Assembly: GCA_009760885.1 (NCBI GenBank)
Contig: CM019693.1
Span: 47,994,751 to 48,058,750, forward strand
Source of the DNA: Achatina immaculata
Lineage: Eukaryota; Mollusca; Gastropoda; Stylommatophora; Achatinidae
Direction of reading: 5' to 3'
Length of the DNA: 64,000 bases
Below, piece by piece: positions 1 through 11,765 of the stretch; the stretch's first letter is position 1, and every line of letters begins with the position of its first letter. The position numbers and the translations under genes are program-made. Below the pieces are notes generated by a model. That model was not told where the DNA came from. It searched no databases and saw only the letters and a program-made list of their open reading frames with translations.

Positions 1-18
1 NNNNNNNNNNNNNNNNNN
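1..18. other. Assembly gap (N run)
   Basis: The window opens with 18 undetermined bases. The gap lies about 335 bases from the first copy of a nearly identical duplication, so assembly quality here deserves caution. Confidence 0.95.
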
Positions 19-28
19 AATCCTTTGC

Positions 29-233
29 ATGATCTAGCAACCAATGTTGGGTGCTCTGATATCTGCTCCGCTGCATGATCTAGCAACCAATGTTGGATGC
101 TAAGATATCTGCTCCAATGCATGATCTAGCAACCAATGTTGGATGCTAAGATATCTGCTCCAATGCATGATCTAGCAACCAATGTTGGATGCTAAGATAT
201 CTGCTCCAATGCATGATCTAGCAACCAATGTAC
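29..233. repeat. 46-bp tandem repeat, about 4.4 copies
   Basis: Units start with ATGATCTAGCAACC at 29, 75, 121, 167 and 213, a strict 46-base period. The first unit differs slightly from the later ones and the last is truncated. The array may continue into the gap. The next 120 bases (234-352) show nothing recognisable. Confidence 0.9.
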
Positions 234-352
234 TTGTGAAATGATGATTATGGATTTGTCTTTGGAAACACATCCCCAATGGTTGTGAGATATCCTGAGT
301 TAGTACGTGTGACCCTAAAGTCTACAGCAATCAGACAGTAATCAAACAGGAT

Positions 353-1582
353 ACAAGGTTCAAAATCATTCATTATGGATTATCACAGGTGCCATGAGGT
401 CCACACCAGTAGTAGAAATGCAGAAAGTAGTTTGTGTTGAAGCGCTAAAGGAATATAGAGACACTAAGGTCATGACACTGGGAGAAACATTCCTAAGCTC
501 TGTAAGCCATCCCCTGAAGGAGAGATTCAATAACCTGGCACTAAGACGGCTTAAAAGAAGCAGCTTCATTCATCAGGCTAAGCGTATGCGTAAGCTGATA
601 CCTGACCTTCCAACTGTAGTCGCTCCATTATCATCTGTACCAGAGCATACACCATGGAAAGAAGCAGATTGTACACAAATAACTATTCAGACTGAAGTGA
701 AAGGTGTGCTGAATGGTGAGATGCAAAGCAGTCTTGTAAGATCAACAGCCACACTTAGTGTGCTAGATGACAAATATCCATGTGACACCTGGATACGTGT
801 GTATACAGACAGATCTGCACATAATACCATAAAGAATGGAGGGGCAGGAGCACATATTGAATATCCAAACAACACTACTAACAAGATTTCCATACCCACT
901 GGAAAATACTGCAACAACTATGATACAGAAGTTAGGGCAATTATTGCTGCAGTTGAAAAACTATCAGACTCCAGAACTGATATGTGCCTCGTAGTAATTC
1001 TCACAGATGCAAGATTAGTACTGGAAGATCTTCAGTGCAACAAACTACCAGACCTTAAGGATGCCTTGCCAAAAATTGGCTTACAACATGGAGTCACCTT
1101 GCAGTGGATTCCCTCCCACTTTGGGATACCAGGCATTGAGAAAGCTGACCATCTGGTCAAAGAGGGCACTGAATTGGAACAACCAGACATACCAGTCACC
1201 TATAATCAGAAGATAAGCATGATAAAAACCTACAGGAAGCCATAAACACCACCACATGATGACTATCACATACTAAATAGAAAGGAACAAGTTACCATTT
1301 TCTGTCTCGGAACATGACACATCTGACTCCGAAGTCATATGTATACAAAGTTTAAAGTTGGTACTACTAATCTATGTACATGTGCCCAGGTGCCCCAAAC
1401 TGTGGAACATAACCTACAAAACTGCACCAACTATGAGACACTGAGAAATAATTATTGCCCCAGTGAAACCACTAAAGAAGATAAGCTTTATGGTTCCATA
1501 CATGAATTACACAAAACAGTGAAATTTGTCCAAGAGACAGGACTGCAGATTTAGCCAGATAATGTGTATGAAGAAGGAGAAT
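353..1582 (+). mobile_element. RNase-H LINE, 3' fragment, copy 1
   Basis: A 283-codon open stretch (394-1245) matches the C-terminal part of an APE-type non-LTR retrotransposon polyprotein: end of the reverse transcriptase region, then RNase H. The acidic RNase H residues are visible in YTDRSAH, TEVRAI, LTDARL and EKADHL. The usual glycine of the first motif (TDGS) is arginine here. After a stop at 1243-1245 the C-terminal CxC...H...C motif appears in 1339-1554. The element ends in a short GAA-rich tail and is followed by the 13-bp target repeat ACAAGCTTGTGCA. It is a dead 5'-truncated copy, cut at the left by the duplication breakpoint. It probably belongs to the I/Jockey-like group with RNase H; the clade is inference. 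Confidence 0.8.
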
Positions 1583-2360
1583 ACAAGCTTGTGCAACTGT
1601 AGATTTTGTTGGGGGCAGCAGACATTTATCACAAGCTTGTGCGCTGTAGAATTCTTTATACAAGCCAATTTAAAAAACCTATGAAATTTATGAATGAAAT
1701 GCACTTTAATTTCAAAAGGTGAAGAACTGGGCATGTGTTCCTGTCTGCCATTCTGTTCCTGGTACACAACTCTAAGAAAAGGAAAGTTGTCTTTAGTACA
1801 TGCATATCATTAGTTGAGGGAGACTTCATAATGTCACAAGGAAAAAAAAGCCTGAAATGATGGGAAATGTCAAGTCTGTTTAACAGTTTGATCAACATCA
1901 GCGTTACATGTTATAACAAGAAATGTTTCTGATGATGTAATACAAGTTTAAAGAGAAGTAAAGAGCACCATTATTAGTGTGAGATATCAGCAACTCTGAT
2001 GAGTGTTGAATTAAATATTCAATAACTGCAAATGTTTTATCTTGAACTCATCATTCAATAAATGCTCATATATTTCTCTATAAATATAACTACTTGTGAT
2101 AATAGTAGTTGCGTTCCATGTAGTTTTCTTCTTTTTGTCACTTGGGGTACAAGGGAAAAAGAAAACAAATCGAGTCATTTATAAAAATGATAAAATATGT
2201 GCTGTAACATGCAAAGGACATTATTGTTTAGGAAAATTATGAATATTACAAAAGAAACATCTAGAAAAATAATTCTGGAAGGAAACAGTAGATGCAGTAA
2301 ATGAGATTACATGCAATAAATGGCTCTTTAAGTGAACTGATACATTTCTGATTAAACAGT

Positions 2361-2773
2361 AAAACAGTCAGAAGTTTGGTGGGAGGTTTAAAACAGTCAG
2401 AAGTTTGGTAGGAGGTTTAAAACTGTCAGAAGTTTGGTGGGAGGTTTAAAACAGTAAGAAGTTTGGTGAGAGGTTTAAAATAGTCAGAAGTTTGGTGGGA
2501 GGTTTAAAATAGTTAGAAGTTTGGTGGGAGGTTTAAAATAGTTAGAAGTTTGGTGGGAGGTTTAAAACAGTAAGAGGTTTGGTTGGAGGTTTAAAATAGT
2601 CAGAAGTTTGGTGGGAGGTTTAAAATAGTTAGAAGTTTGGTGGGAGGTTTAAAACAGTAAGAGGTTTGGTGGGAGGTTTAAAATAGTCAGAAGTTTGGTG
2701 GGAGGCTAAAAACACTCAGAAGTTTGGCAGTAGATTAAAAACAGTCAGAAGTTTTGTTGGAGGTTTAAAACAG
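2361..2773. repeat. 29-bp minisatellite, about 14 copies (copy 1)
   Basis: Unit core is CAGTCAGAAGTTTGGTGGG followed by AGGTTTAAAA, period 29. Substitutions increase towards the right end. The array has the same length and variants in the duplicate at 10834-11246, showing it had already formed before the duplication. Confidence 0.9.
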
Positions 2774-3044
2774 ATGATTTTACTCAGTTTTAAATCATGA
2801 AATTCTCCTTTAAAAACTTGTAGCATGCAATAGTTTAACTAGTTAACTGTGCTTTGGGTTGAAAAATAGTGAAAATTCCTGCAATAAAAATTTATCATGA
2901 AATGTATGTGTGGCATCATTTTATGCACTGTTTGGTCTCAGACTTCAGCATAAATCATATGGACCTCTCATAACAGTAGGGGCTGTGTTGGTCCATAACA
3001 ATTATTTCAGAAAAATAAAATCCCTGAACTAATGGAAAAAAAGG

Positions 3045-3245
3045 GGGGAGGGGGACTATAACGCCGTAAAGGCACCTGGGGATAAGTTTTAGTTCCCGCT
3101 TTCCTGAACTTTTCTAGGCTAGGAGTTGACGTGTTCACCCTCAGGCTTGGCTGCTTGTCTCTCCCTGCTCCAGAAAGACCCATTGACCTATTTCTACTGT
3201 TAAGTGACTGGGTCTACCCCAACTCGACACAACAAACTTGTTTTT
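3045..3245 (-). mobile_element. Decayed SINE body
   Basis: Read on the minus strand, the order of short matches (CCCAGTCAC, GTAGAAAT, GCAGCCA, a GACAGGTC-like block, GGTGCCT) follows the body of the better SINE at 37511-37768. The tRNA-like head is not recognisable. Similarity is patchy, so this is an old or truncated copy. Confidence 0.5.
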
Positions 3246-3498
3246 TCTTTGGGTCTAAATGTATTTCGTAATGCTCCCCCCCCCTCCCCCTCAAAATGTT
3301 AATGTATTTCCCACGTTAGAACTTGACAAATGTTTTTTACATTGACCTGTCCAGTTTAAATAAACTAGACACGTGACCTGTAATTTAAGAGGGAAAAATG
3401 TCGACCCAGCAATAGAGTAGCGCAGTATGCACACTTAGGAGAATGCCTGCTGCTGTTCGAGACTTAGTGGACTGCGCTGCACATAAAAGAAAATAAAA

Positions 3499-4752
3499 CA
3501 TACTATGTTCTACACTACAAATAAGGAACTTCGTCAAATCTATAAACAAATTAATCAAAATAAACAGAATTCACTATAAATAATAACAAAAGTATCTATT
3601 TTGTTGAAAGAGAGCAAAACATATTTTTAATGTGGATAATTTGTAAGCAGTGTTAATATCTTGCTAAGATAAGTATGTGCTGTTGCTAATTTTATTCCAC
3701 AGTGTAATGAAGATGCTGTATAGGCAAAATGTAACACTGTACCAATATTAAATGTATATGACAGCTTCTGATTCATAGCAGCAAGTTTCTTACAGGTGAT
3801 AAAATAAGATAGACTTGCAACTGAGACCTGGAGAGAATAGAGTGTTAGTGGCCATGCTTTCTTTTTATTTGTCGACACTCTAGAAGGTGATGTGGTCAGT
3901 ATCAAGTGACCATCTTAACTTCCCCTGCTCCATGAATAGCCAGGTGCCTATTTCTTCTAGAAATGGGTTAACAGGTCGTGATGGAACATTGAGCATACCA
4001 TGAGAGGCCAGTTAACCAATCACTTCGCTGGCTGGGCGACTTCTGGTCACATAGATCTCATTATTTTTATTACTTTTACTATTTCTATTACTTTCATTAT
4101 TATTACTTACTATTATTATTACTGTAGTAGTTGTCGTCGTCTTTATCAAATTTCTTGAGAAGTGTGAATGTTTTATCCATGCACTGAAATCAAAATAAAT
4201 TCTCATTCATCAAAATCATCGAAATTCTAACTTTTTCACTCAGTTTTATTGACAGAATTTCTATTCTTGCAGAATTTCTTCAGAATCTTAACTTTTTCTT
4301 GAACTGTTTTATCTGTGTTCTTGCACTGCAGTTATGTTTCCTGGCAGTTATTTAACAACGAATTAATTTGTTTCTCTTTGTTTCTTGCCTTTACGTAAAC
4401 ATGTTTCTCATTTATTTTACCGTAATAAAAATAGGAAGAAAGATATAAAAAAAAAAACGATTATAAAAGCCTTATAAATAGCGAACTAGAAAAGTTTACC
4501 TCGACATCAAAGAGTTTTTGTACGTGTTAGTTTCATTTTCAAGCTCTGTAAGAAGTCTCGGTGCATTTGTCACATTGCTGCCGATTATGTGTATGTTTTG
4601 ATTATACGTTGTCCTGGAATAGTTATATCTGTAATGTTTACTAGGACTGCTCAAACAGCATGCCCATATAAGGTCTCGCTCTGTTCTGTAAAACGCTAAA
4701 ACCTGCTCTGAATTTTTGGGTGTCATCTTATGTCATCAGACTAGACCCAGTT
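3499..4752 (+). repeat. Left arm of an old inverted duplication (block R)
   Basis: The reverse complement of this 1.25-kb stretch aligns along its length with 59988-62358, once the RTE insertion at 60490-61580 is removed. Matching landmarks include the AACTGAGTGAAAAA box, the CCTGCTCTGAATTT box near 4700, the ACGACGACAACTACTACAGT region and the GTGTAGAA(C/T)AT end. Divergence is clear (many substitutions and small indels), so it is ancient compared with the 2.65-kb duplication. A short open frame on the minus strand (4496-4726) shares a peptide segment with the other arm, but I cannot call a gene. Confidence 0.8.
3875..4055 (-). mobile_element. Decayed tRNA-derived SINE inside block R
   Basis: On the minus strand this reads as a damaged tRNA-like head (GTGATTGGTTAACTGG aligns with the A-box region of the SINE at 37511) followed by body sequence including GATACTGACCACATCACC, a close match to that SINE's body. 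The same SINE lies at the corresponding place in the right arm (61795-62005), so it was inserted before the duplication. Confidence 0.6.
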
Positions 4753-5984
4753 CTATCAAGGAGTCGTATGTGTATCTCTCTCCCCCTCCCCCACAATCCC
4801 CTTTCTCTCACCCCCAACCCCTTCCCCCACTGAACCCCCACAGTTTTCAATGTAGAATGTTCTTTTAATGTTTCTTTGTTTGTTTGGCTTCTCTTACTTG
4901 CAATGTGAATAGTACTCAAAGACAGAAATTTGAAAAATCTTTTTTTTTAACCTGTTGTACCACAGACTATCATGGCGTCACTCTTGTCGCTAACCGTCCT
5001 TCTTCCAAGGAAAACCAAAAACAAAATTGTTAACTGACGGACTGAAGGAAGAACAAGGTCTAAAGTGGAACCCAACATTCCCACTAGTACATTAACCAGT
5101 CTCATCTAAGTATCTCCTGTAAGATATAAGAGGGAAACAAAATATCACATCTGTAACATTGTTGTCTTCATTCAAAGTTACAATTCAGCTTAGAAGCTTG
5201 GAGAAACTGAAAAATTTTAGTACAGTTTCATTTTTTTAAAAATTAGGCTACTAAGTGAAGGAAAAGAAAAAAAACAGGTTTAGCTTTTTAAAGCAAAATT
5301 GTATAATTACTCCACGACAAAATCTCTGCCGACTTGAATACATTTCTGACAACGTGAAACTTCTTTATGGAGTCTATCACTGACTACACAAAGAATATTT
5401 TATTGCTTCTGAATTCGCATTAGCAGATTTGATTTCCTATCCTAATCTCATGAGAAATGTCTGCCCTTGAAGTGCCAATCTCTTGGAACAAAATCTGTAT
5501 TGCAAGTAAGATATGGTAGCAATGAAAACGCCAGGCATTGTAGCTGTGTCACGTGGTAGATTCAGAGATTTCAGATGATAAACTTAGCACGAATGTGAGC
5601 GTTCAGCATAGACAAATAAAGCTCATCATATAATGATATGTTTAGAAATACTCACTTTTCAGACTGTCAACCTAAAACTGAACAGATGATGAGCTAATGG
5701 ACGATAATCAGCAAATATATACAGGATTATTGCACATATTTATTAAACCTAAAACAGAAGAAAGAAAATAAAAGTTAGAAGTCGGAAACTAGTAACATAG
5801 TTATGGTCAAACATTTCTGAGTGAGGACTATTGAAATTCAAATCGAGGAATTAAACGGTAGCGATCACACAAGTAGACGAAGAGTCTGTATGTAAGGTCT
5901 CAAACTGTGTAAAATACGTTCCTACCAATATAACATGATAAAACTGGTATCAGTATGAAGGAAATTCATTTCTCTGAGACTTTC
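4753..5984. other. No recognisable gene or repeat
   Basis: A CT/C-rich run (about 4770-4850) sits next to block R and corresponds in place to the huge GA/GACA tract beside the right arm. The remainder is AT-rich with no coding or repeat signal I can defend. Confidence 0.5.
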
Positions 5985-6325
5985 TAAACTTACTTTTCAA
6001 CACAGTCCGCATTTACAGGTACATACTTTTCCAACCCGTGATATCCATTGTTTCATTCCGTTGATGAAGAAAGTTTCTGGTTGGTGTCTGATCCACATGA
6101 GAACATCAGCTTCAACCTCGGCATCCATGAACAATTCTGACCTTTCAACTTCTCCTTCAGTTTATGGAACAGGCAGAAGTCAGACGGTGCCAAATATGGG
6201 CTGTAGGGAGGGTGAGGTACAGTTGTGAAATTCAAGCTTGTCGCAGTTTCCTCCCTTTGTGCACCACAGTGTGGCATCACAAAGTCGTGATGAGAAAGAA
6301 TTAAAAAAAACATTTCAGGCATGAT
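5985..6325 (-). pseudogene. Mariner-family transposase relic, C-terminal part
   Basis: The minus strand encodes VPHPPYSPYLAPSDFCLFHKLKEKLKG, the region around the third catalytic aspartate of mariner (DD34D) transposases. The APSD aspartate is retained; the family SPD aspartate just before it is tyrosine. Further towards 5985 a broken version of the family C-terminus can be read through stops. The N-terminal two thirds are missing and I found no terminal inverted repeats, so this is a dead fragment. Confidence 0.75.
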
Positions 6326-6326
6326 T

Positions 6327-7105
6327 CTGTGGATACGTTGCTTGAGTGGTTGTAAGATGCCACATTAGCTTTGTTGCTTGAGTGGTTGTAAGGTGCCACA
6401 TTAGCTTTGTAAGTATCATTCTGTAGATGTGTTGCTTGGGTGGTTGTAAAGTATCATTCTGTAGATGTGTTGCTTGAGTGGTTGTAAAGTATCATTCTGT
6501 AGATATATTGCTTGAGTGGTTGTAAAGTATCATTCTGTAGATTTGTTGCTTGAGTGGTTGTAAATTATCATTCTGTAGATTTGTTGCTTGAGTGATTGTA
6601 AAGTATCATTCTGAAGATTTGTTGCTTGAGTGGTTGTAAAGTATCATTCTGTAGATGTGTTGCTTGAATGGTTGTAAAGCATAATTCTGTAGATGTGTTT
6701 GTCTGAGTGATTGTAAAGTATGATCTGTAGATGTGTTGCTTGAGTGGTTGTAAAGTATTATTCCGTGGATGTGTTGCTTCAGTGGTTGTAAAGTACCATT
6801 CTGTAGATGTGTTGCTTGAGTGATTGTAAAGTATCATTCTGTAGATGTATTGCTTGAGTAGTTGTAAAGTCTCACATTAGCTTTGTTGCTTGAGTGGCTG
6901 TAAAGTAATATTCTATAGATGTGCTGCTTGAGTGATTGTAAAGTATCACATTAACTTTGTTGCTTGAGTGATTGCAAGGTGTCACATTAGCTTTATTGCT
7001 ATTGTGATTGTAAAGTATCATTCTGTAGATGTGTTGCTTGAGTGATTGTAAAGTATCACATTAACTTTGTTGCTTGAGTGATTGTAAGGTATCACATTAG
7101 CTTTG
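6327..7105. repeat. 38-bp minisatellite, about 20 copies
   Basis: Unit core TGTTGCTTGAGTGGTTGTAA followed by AGTATCATTCTGTAGATG. Some units carry a CACATTAGCTTTG variant instead. The terminal variants (CACATTAGCTTTGTTGCTTG) recur inverted at 57915-57998, tying this array to the right arm of the inverted duplication. It can be read through in one minus-strand frame over part of its length (6568-6837), which has no protein meaning. Confidence 0.9.
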
Positions 7106-7180
7106 GCAATTTACAGTAGTTCCTGTAGTCAGAAATTCTGTGTTGTATGTGTGTGTGTGTGTGTGCATGCGTGTGCGTAG
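7106..7180. repeat. End of the left inverted arm with GT microsatellite
   Basis: The stretch containing GTAGTCAGAAATTCTGTGTTG and then a GT run with GCATGCGTGTG matches, inverted, the sequence at 57815-57915 (TGACTGCAGGAAG and neighbours). This extends the old inverted duplication beyond the minisatellite. Confidence 0.6.
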
Positions 7181-8036
7181 AATGTCATGATATCAGTTTG
7201 CTGTCATTCGAACCTCACCTGACATAATGCACAAAACATGCTAGGCCATTAATCATTTTTTTGGTGTTTTATGTAAGGTAAGAGATCATCGCGATCTATA
7301 TATAGGCCGAGGATTGAGGGCGCTGATATTTCCTCGAATCGTAACGGGAAAACCCAGGGAAAATGACGTGCCCTTGCGGGAAGACATGAAAATGAAAGCA
7401 CCAAATGACTAATTGCAAGATATTCCTTGTTTATAGTAATCGACTCACACACCACGAAAAAACGCGACCCTCGGTAATCGCGCTTTTTTTATCTTTGAAA
7501 AACGAATATTCGATATTAGTGGACCAAACAGATTTGTCAAGAAACAAAAGCATACTCGTATAATATCCAGCAAAACTATACGTTCTTCACTTTCCTAAGC
7601 ATTATTACGAAAATACTGTTGGTCTTTTGTTTCACATAGCATTATTCATGAATTCAAGGTTTTATGAGTTTTATCTGCCGTTATAACATCACTCAAGTTA
7701 CATTTTCATTACATCATTACATTTATAGAAAGGCAGGAGACTAGACAGCCATTGTGTGTAAGTTTTTTTTGTTGTTGCTAGAAAGTAATTCCAGATAAGT
7801 TTATTATTAAAACCACACACATATACACACATATACACACATGCACACACAACATATAATCTGTTTATATATCTACAGTGATCTCACAAAATTTAACATT
7901 CTGTAGTACCAATAAATTGTCTTTCATAAATATGGTCTGAATCTTCCTAAAGTCTTGCTTTAGTTAAGTTTCTAGGTATAGTCACTGAAAAAATCCCCCA
8001 TTCACTTTACCAATAACTATATTTTTATACTATATT
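7181..8036. other. No recognisable gene
   Basis: AT-rich sequence with a CA-rich stretch at about 7815-7850. A GC-richer part (7290-7500) with a short palindrome-like CGCG segment looks different from its surroundings, but I could not match it to any RNA gene. Confidence 0.4.
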
Positions 8037-8330
8037 TCTCACGGGTGATCAGGAAAAGGAGATGGACATATGTTGGCCACTTGATGAGAAGAAATGAGCA
8101 GAGAATCCCAAAACAAGCTATCAAGTGGAACACAACAGGCCGAAGAAAAAGGGGCAGACCGCGTGAAACTCTGAAGAGAACATTATTAAGAGAGGCCAAG
8201 TTAACAGGCATAAAATCCTTTGATGAGGTTGAAAGACTCGCCGAAGACAGGAAAAATTGGCGAACTACTTTGCGAGCCCTATGTGACGTCTAACGGCACG
8301 GGAAGGATATAAGATATAAGATAAGATATT
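8037..8330 (+). mobile_element. RTE-like family B, 5'-truncated 3' end
   Basis: Encodes the last 82 codons of the family B polyprotein (RKRRWTYVGHLMRR through TTLRALCDV, stop at 8291-8293). The sequence is essentially identical to 25805-26090, so the two are from a recent burst. It ends in the family-specific tail of ATAAGAT-type repeats. The WxxxGHxxR...GRPR C-terminal motif is common in RTE-like elements. No clean target-site duplication was found. Confidence 0.8.
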
Positions 8331-8690
8331 TTTATTCCTCAGAGCATAGTTGATTCAGTCACTGTTTGGAAAATACTGAATCTGTTTGACAGTTAGTACT
8401 GAGTGACTAACAATAGACACAGTTTACACTGGCAAAAGAAGAATAAGAGAGACAAAAATTGTTGAAGCTGCACATTTCCTCATTTTCTTTGATTTTTAAC
8501 ATTACTGCAACTGCTTGCTATGTGCACAATATGGATGTGTGTTTTACTTTACTGCTTCCAACCCTGATTTTATGATTTTTTAGGCAAACCAGCTTTGACT
8601 TTCGAAATAATACATTTAAAGGTTTTTTAAACATTTTTCACTCAAGCTTTTGATAGCCTCACCCTTCTTGTCCAGACTGAATATTTTGTT
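8331..8690. other. No recognisable gene
   Basis: Sequence between the family B end and the LINE insertion. It ends in a roughly 46-base segment (GGAGGCAGCAGACATTTATC...) that recurs just beyond the LINE at 10080-10123, so the original target was a short tandem repeat. Confidence 0.5.
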
Positions 8691-8723
8691 GGAGGCAGCA
8701 GACATTTATCACAAGCTTGTGCA

Positions 8724-10055
8724 GTGAAAGAATCCTCAAGAATGTATATCAGCAAAGTATTCTACCACATTTAGAATATAGCTCACCATCTTGGTGCACA
8801 GCATCAAACACTACGCTGCATAATCTAGACAAGGTTCAAAATCATTCATTATGGATTATCACAGGTGCCATGAGGTCCACACCAGTAGTAGAAATGCAGA
8901 AAGTAGTTTGTGTTGAAGCGCTAAAGGAATATAGAGACACTAAGGTCATGACACTGGGAGAAACATTCCTAAGCTCTGTAAGCCATCCCCTGAAGGAGAG
9001 ATTCAATAACCTGGCACTAAGACGGCTTAAAAGAAGCAGCTTCATTCATCAGGCTAAGCGTATGCGTAAGCTGATACCTGACCTTCCAACTGTAGTCGCT
9101 CCATTATCATCTGTACCAGAGCATACACCATGGAAAGAAGCAGATTGTACACAAATAACTATTCAGACTGAAGTGAAAGGTGTGCTGAATGGTGAGATGC
9201 AAAGCAGTCTTGTAAGATCAACAGCCACACTTAGTGTGCTAGATGACAAATATCCATGTGACACCTGGACACGTGTGTATACAGACAGATCTGCACATAA
9301 TCCCATAAAGAATGGAGGGGCAGGAGCACATATTGAATATCCAAACAACACTAACAAGATTTCCATACCCACTGGAAAATACTGCAACAACTATGATACA
9401 GAAGTTAGGGCAATTATTGCTGCAGTTGAAAAACTATCAGACTCCAGAACTGATATGTGCCTCGTAGTAATTCTCACAGATGCAAGATTAGTACTGGAAG
9501 ATCTTCAGTGCAACAAACTACCAGACCTTAAGGATGCCTTGCCAAAAATTGGCTTACAACATGGAGTCACCTTGCAGTGGATTCCCTCCCACTTTGGGAT
9601 ACCAGGCATTGAGAAAGCTGACCATCTGGTCAAAGAGGGCACTGAATTGGAACAACCAGACATACCAGTCACCTATAATCAGAAGATAAGCATGATAAAA
9701 ACCTACAGGAAGCCATAAACACCACCACATGATGACTATCACATACTAAATAGAAAGGAACAAGTTACCATTTTCTGTCTCGGAACATGACACATCTGAC
9801 TCCGAAGTCATATGTATACAAAGTTTAAAGTTGGTACTACTAATCTATGTACATGTGCCCAGGTGCCCCAAACTGTGGAACATAACCTACAAAACTGCAC
9901 CAACTATGAGACACTGAGAAATAATTATTGCCCCAGTGAAACCACTAAAGAAGATAAGCTTTATGGTTCCATACATGAATTACACAAAACAGTGAAATTT
10001 GTCCAAGAGACAGGACTGCAGATTTAGCCAGATAATGTGTATGAAGAAGGAGAAT
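8724..10055 (+). mobile_element. RNase-H LINE, copy 2, with target-site duplication
   Basis: This is the same element as copy 1 but complete to its own 5' truncation point. The open stretch 8717-9718 adds about 50 residues of the region just after the reverse transcriptase core (RILKNVYQQSILPHLEYSS). RNase H acidic residues are as in copy 1. A perfect 13-bp target-site duplication ACAAGCTTGTGCA lies at 8711-8723 and 10056-10068, which fixes both ends. The tail is GAA-rich. It is a dead copy, with a stop at 9716-9718 in the polyprotein and a substituted RNase H motif. Confidence 0.88.
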
Positions 10056-11472
10056 ACAAGCTTGTGCAACTGTAGATTTTGTTGGGGGCAGCAGACATTT
10101 ATCACAAGCTTGTGCGCTGTAGAATTCTTTATACAAGCCAATTTAAAAAACCTATGAAATTTATGAATGAAATGCACTTTAATTTCAAAAGGTGAAGAAC
10201 TGGGCATGTGTTCCTGTCTGCCATTCTGTTCCTGGTACACAACTCTAAGAAAAGGAAAGTTGTCTTTAGTACATGCATATCATTAGTTGAGGGAGACTTC
10301 ATAATGTCACAAGGAAAAAAAAGCCTGAAATGATGGGAAATGTCAAGTCTGTTTAACAGTTTGATCAACATCAGCGTTACATGTTATAACAAGAAATGTT
10401 TCTGATGATGTAATACAAGTTTAAAGAGAAGTAAAGAGCACCATTATTAGTGTGAGATATCAGCAACTCTGATGAGTGTTGAATTAAATATTCAATAACT
10501 GCAAATGTTTTATCTTGAACTCATCATTCAATAAATGCTCATATATTTCTCTATAAATATAACTACTTGTGATAATAGTAGTTGCGTTCCATGTAGTTTT
10601 CTTCTTTTTGTCACTTGGGGTACAAGGGAAAAAGAAAACAAATCGAGTCATTTATAAAAATGATAAAATATGTGCTGTAACATGCAAAGGACATTATTGT
10701 TTAGGAAAATTATGAATATTACAAAAGAAACATCTAGAAAAATAATTCTGGAAGGAAACAGTAGATGCAGTAAATGAGATTACATGCAATAAATGGCTCT
10801 TTAAGTGAACTGATACATTTCTGATTAAACAGTAAAACAGTCAGAAGTTTGGTGGGAGGTTTAAAACAGTCAGAAGTTTGGTAGGAGGTTTAAAACTGTC
10901 AGAAGTTTGGTGGGAGGTTTAAAACAGTAAGAAGTTTGGTGAGAGGTTTAAAATAGTCAGAAGTTTGGTGGGAGGTTTAAAATAGTTAGAAGTTTGGTGG
11001 GAGGTTTAAAATAGTTAGAAGTTTGGTGGGAGGTTTAAAACAGTAAGAGGTTTGGTTGGAGGTTTAAAATAGTCAGAAGTTTGGTGGGAGGTTTAAAATA
11101 GTTAGAAGTTTGGTGGGAGGTTTAAAACAGTAAGAGGTTTGGTGGGAGGTTTAAAATAGTCAGAAGTTTGGTGGGAGGCTAAAAACACTCAGAAGTTTGG
11201 CAGTAGATTAAAAACAGTCAGAAGTTTTGTTGGAGGTTTAAAACAGATGATTTTACTCAGTTTTAAATCATGAAATTCTCCTTTAAAAACTTGTAGCATG
11301 CAATAGTTTAACTAGTTAACTGTGCTTTGGGTTGAAAAATAGTGAAAATTCCTGCAATAAAAATTTATCATGAAATGTATGTGTGGCATCATTTTATGCA
11401 CTGTTTGGTCTCAGACTTCAGCATAAATCATATGGACCTCTCATAACAGTAGGGGCTGTGTTGGTCCATAAC
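8829..11472. repeat. Direct 2.65-kb duplication, copy 2 (parental locus)
   Basis: Matches 353-2999. It starts inside the LINE and ends at the shared TTGGTCCATAAC. Because the full LINE with both target repeats is here, this is the parental position. It is 3 bases shorter than copy 1 because of one ACT codon in an otherwise shared frame. Between the LINE and the minisatellite (10069-10833) I see no gene. Confidence 0.9.
10834..11246. repeat. 29-bp minisatellite (copy 2)
   Basis: Same array as at 2361-2773, unit for unit, with no copy-number difference despite minisatellites being prone to such change. That supports a very recent duplication or an assembly duplicate. Confidence 0.9.
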
Positions 11473-11765
11473 CAAGAATAAATATTGACAGTTTACAATA
11501 TTTGTGAGAGTTTTTCTACTTCTACCAAGTGGTGGACATGTCTGTAAAGGGAAAAAAAAATATTCCTCTAAATAGAAAAAAGTAAAATAAAGTCAGATTT
11601 TATTTACATTACAGTAATAGAATGTGTGTGAGGATACCAGGTGTGCATGACTTAAACAGTGAAGTGAAAGACTGATAAAAAAATTAAATGACTGAAGTGT
11701 CAGTGCTTTTCAGAAGAATGTATTCAGTAATGTAAGTTAAATAGATGGACTAATATAAACTATGA

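Larger units (their letters stand above)
353..2999. repeat. Direct 2.65-kb duplication, copy 1 (truncated daughter copy)
   Basis: This segment matches 8829-11472 almost base for base. I saw only two substitutions (both in the RNase H region) and one 3-base indel. It contains the 3' part of an RNase-H LINE, about 780 bases of unassigned sequence (1583-2360), a 29-bp minisatellite and about 225 further bases. The left boundary falls in the middle of the LINE, whereas copy 2 contains the whole LINE insertion with both target-site duplications. Copy 1 is therefore the derived copy. A misassembled allele is an alternative. Confidence 0.9.

Noticed and set aside
7220..7500. Small nuclear RNA or other structured RNA in a GC-richer island
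   Set aside because: No match to U1-U6, tRNA or 5S landmarks that I could see; only a short local palindrome.
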